Source of the DNA: Nitrospirota bacterium
Lineage (GTDB): Bacteria; Nitrospirota; Thermodesulfovibrionia; Thermodesulfovibrionales; JdFR-88
DNA length: 42,798 nucleotides
Reading direction: 5' to 3'
Assembly: GCA_021789735.1 (NCBI GenBank)
Contig: JAJYJB010000011.1
Span: 1-42,798 of the forward strand
The notes under the pieces were generated by a model that worked only from the letters and a program-made list of their open reading frames with translations, was not told where the DNA came from and ran no database searches. Position numbers and translations under genes: made by a program. Numbering within the stretch: position 1 is the stretch's first letter; each line of letters starts with the position of its first letter. This document shows, piece after piece, positions 41,859-42,798 of this stretch.

Positions 41859-41917
41859 GGGAGCGAATGTTTTTTTTAATAACCGGGACTCTATTTTATG
41901 GTCCCGGGACTGGCGGG

Positions 41918-42373
41918 CTATCCTTTTTCCCTGAGCTCTGAGGTGCACTGCGGGCACCGCAAAGCCCCGGCGGCAATGACGGAGAGGCAATACGGGCACT
42001 GCTTCGTTTGCGGGGCCGGTTTTTCTTCCTCCTTTCTCCTTAAGCTGTTGATGCCCTTTACAAGAAGGAACACGGAGAAGGAGACGAGGAGAAAGGACAC
42101 TACCTGGTCAATGAAGACGCCGTACCTTATCGTGACGGCACCGGCCTTTGACGCCGCAGCCACATTGGCATACGGGCCCGGGACCACACCGGTTTTAAGG
42201 GTAATGAAAAGGTCCGAAAAATCCACTTTCCCCACCAAAAGGCCTATGGGGGGCATTATGACATCGGAGACCATGGACTTTACCATGGAACCGAAGGCCG
42301 CGCCGATGATTATGCCCACGGCCATGTCCACAACGCTGCCCTTCAACGCGAATTCCTTGAACTCCTTCAGCAT
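41918..42373 (-). CDS. mscL: Large-conductance mechanosensitive channel MscL with zinc-ribbon tail
   Basis: MscL is the last-resort channel that opens under membrane tension during osmotic downshock. The 151-residue protein begins [20 protein letters not shown], the conserved N-terminal helix and first transmembrane segment, and has a second helix at ~85-107. The C-terminal part carries two Cys pairs (CPYC, CPQC), a zinc ribbon that typical MscL (~136 residues) lacks. The ATG at 42373 has GAGGAGG upstream; the site overlaps a 10-bp palindrome GAGGCGCCTC. It is the only mscL in view. Confidence 0.95.
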   Translation of the reverse strand: MLKEFKEFALKGSVVDMAVGIIIGAAFGSMVKSMVSDVIMPPIGLLVGKVDFSDLFITLKTGVVPGPYANVAAASKAGAVTIRYGVFIDQVVSFLLVSFSVFLLVKGINSLRRKEEEKPAPQTKQCPYCLSVIAAGALRCPQCTSELREKG

Positions 42374-42554
42374 GAGGCGCCTCCTCTGTTTTTTCGATGG
42401 GTACTTTTATTTTTCCAAGCAAGAAAAAGAAAAAAACGAACCGCGTTCCAGCGGGCTACAGATGAAAAACTATCAGATGGCATGGGTGTTGTCAAAGATG
42501 TGCGGGGCGGCTTTCAATCGGTCCGCGTTTTCCTTTATCCTAAATTCATAGGCC

Positions 42555-42798
42555 ATGTCTTTGAAACTGGATTCCATACGGGACATAAAACTGTATCAGC
42601 GGGAGCGCGGCTACAGGTTTTCACTTGACGCCCTGCTGCTTTTCGATTTTGTAAGGCTGAGTGCGCAAAGGCCTGCGAGAGTGGCTGACCTGGGGGCAGG
42701 CTCCGGCGTAATAGGCCTTCTGCTTGCAAGGAAATACGGGCATGCCAGCATATGGCTTATAGAGCTGCAGGAAGGCCTTTTCACCCTGGCCCGCAGGA
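42555..42798 (+). CDS. TrmN6-like class I SAM methyltransferase (partial, 3' end outside window)
   Basis: Eighty-one residues are visible. The N-terminus (DIKLYQRERGYRFSLDALLL) and the SAM-binding glycine motif VADLGAGSGVIGLLLA match the tRNA1(Val) A37 N6-methyltransferase family (YfiC/TrmN6). The NPPY motif that would confirm an N6-adenine enzyme lies beyond the window. The frame has an upstream stop (42549-42551), so ATG 42555 is the first possible ATG. A -10-like TAAATT ends 8 nt before it, and AGG could serve as a weak ribosome site. Confidence 0.82.
   Translation, partial: MSLKLDSIRDIKLYQRERGYRFSLDALLLFDFVRLSAQRPARVADLGAGSGVIGLLLARKYGHASIWLIELQEGLFTLARR

Noticed and set aside
1..42798. 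Search for CRISPR arrays, insertion sequences, prophage or integrative elements
   Set aside because: No regularly spaced repeats, transposase or integrase frames were seen. The tRNA-Leu has no duplicated 3' end nearby, and the lone HNH gene is not in a phage context.

Overview
This window is a gene-dense, GC-rich chromosome segment from a Gram-negative, probably anaerobic and motile bacterium. The Gram-negative envelope is shown by an Omp85/D15 beta-barrel, an AsmA protein and periplasmic proteins. An anaerobic, hydrogen-linked life style is suggested by the [NiFe]-hydrogenase maturation genes, a ferredoxin-like HgcB, a heme-c chemoreceptor and pyruvate phosphate dikinase. Coding sequences use many AGG (Arg) and ATA (Ile) codons despite the high GC. 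This, with the gene mix, fits Nitrospirota (Thermodesulfovibrionia-like) or a deltaproteobacterial lineage, but no taxonomic marker here is decisive, so this is inference.

Layout. 1-2433: two tandem minus-strand sensor histidine kinases of the HisKA_2 type, the first cut by the window edge. 2848-2932: tRNA-Leu(UAG). 3156-3800: a secreted thioredoxin-fold protein that has lost both active-site cysteines. 3894-9254: hypF-hypD-hypE as an overlapping operon, with hypB convergent to it. 9361-10814: hgcA-hgcB, the corrinoid protein and ferredoxin pair needed for mercury methylation, divergent from hypB and followed by a universal stress protein. 11305-13461: uppP and a stand-alone pstS with a Pho-box-like promoter. 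13730-16934: an Omp85-like barrel and phosphoglucomutase. 17186-18745: RNase E/G. 18816-25347: M16 protease, a small secreted protein, an AsmA protein and a YihY/BrkB membrane protein. 25743-27404: CinA-type protein, a small HNH protein and a degenerate GGDEF protein. 27556-34914: ppdK, then a holB-PSP1(ricT-like)-metG operon. 35029-38076: a DUF1059 protein, amrB (MEMO-like), and rplI-dnaB. 38324-40261: a heme-c/zinc chemoreceptor behind a sigma-28-like promoter. 40296-42373: comM (yifB) and mscL. 42555-end: start of a TrmN6-like methyltransferase.

How it fits together. The most notable locus is hgcAB. HgcA carries the cap-helix motif NVWCAAGKGTFGT and a C-terminal membrane domain, and HgcB has two ferredoxin clusters and a terminal Cys pair. 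The strain is therefore predicted to be able to make methylmercury. It sits next to the hydrogenase maturation genes, and hgcA and hypB are divergently transcribed from one short region. A second theme is leaderless or nearly leaderless expression: several genes (hypF, rng, the HNH gene, comM, and possibly hgcA) have a -10 box ending 6-9 nt before the start codon and no Shine-Dalgarno sequence, while many others have strong AGGAGG-type sites. No CRISPR array, insertion sequence, prophage or rRNA gene was seen.
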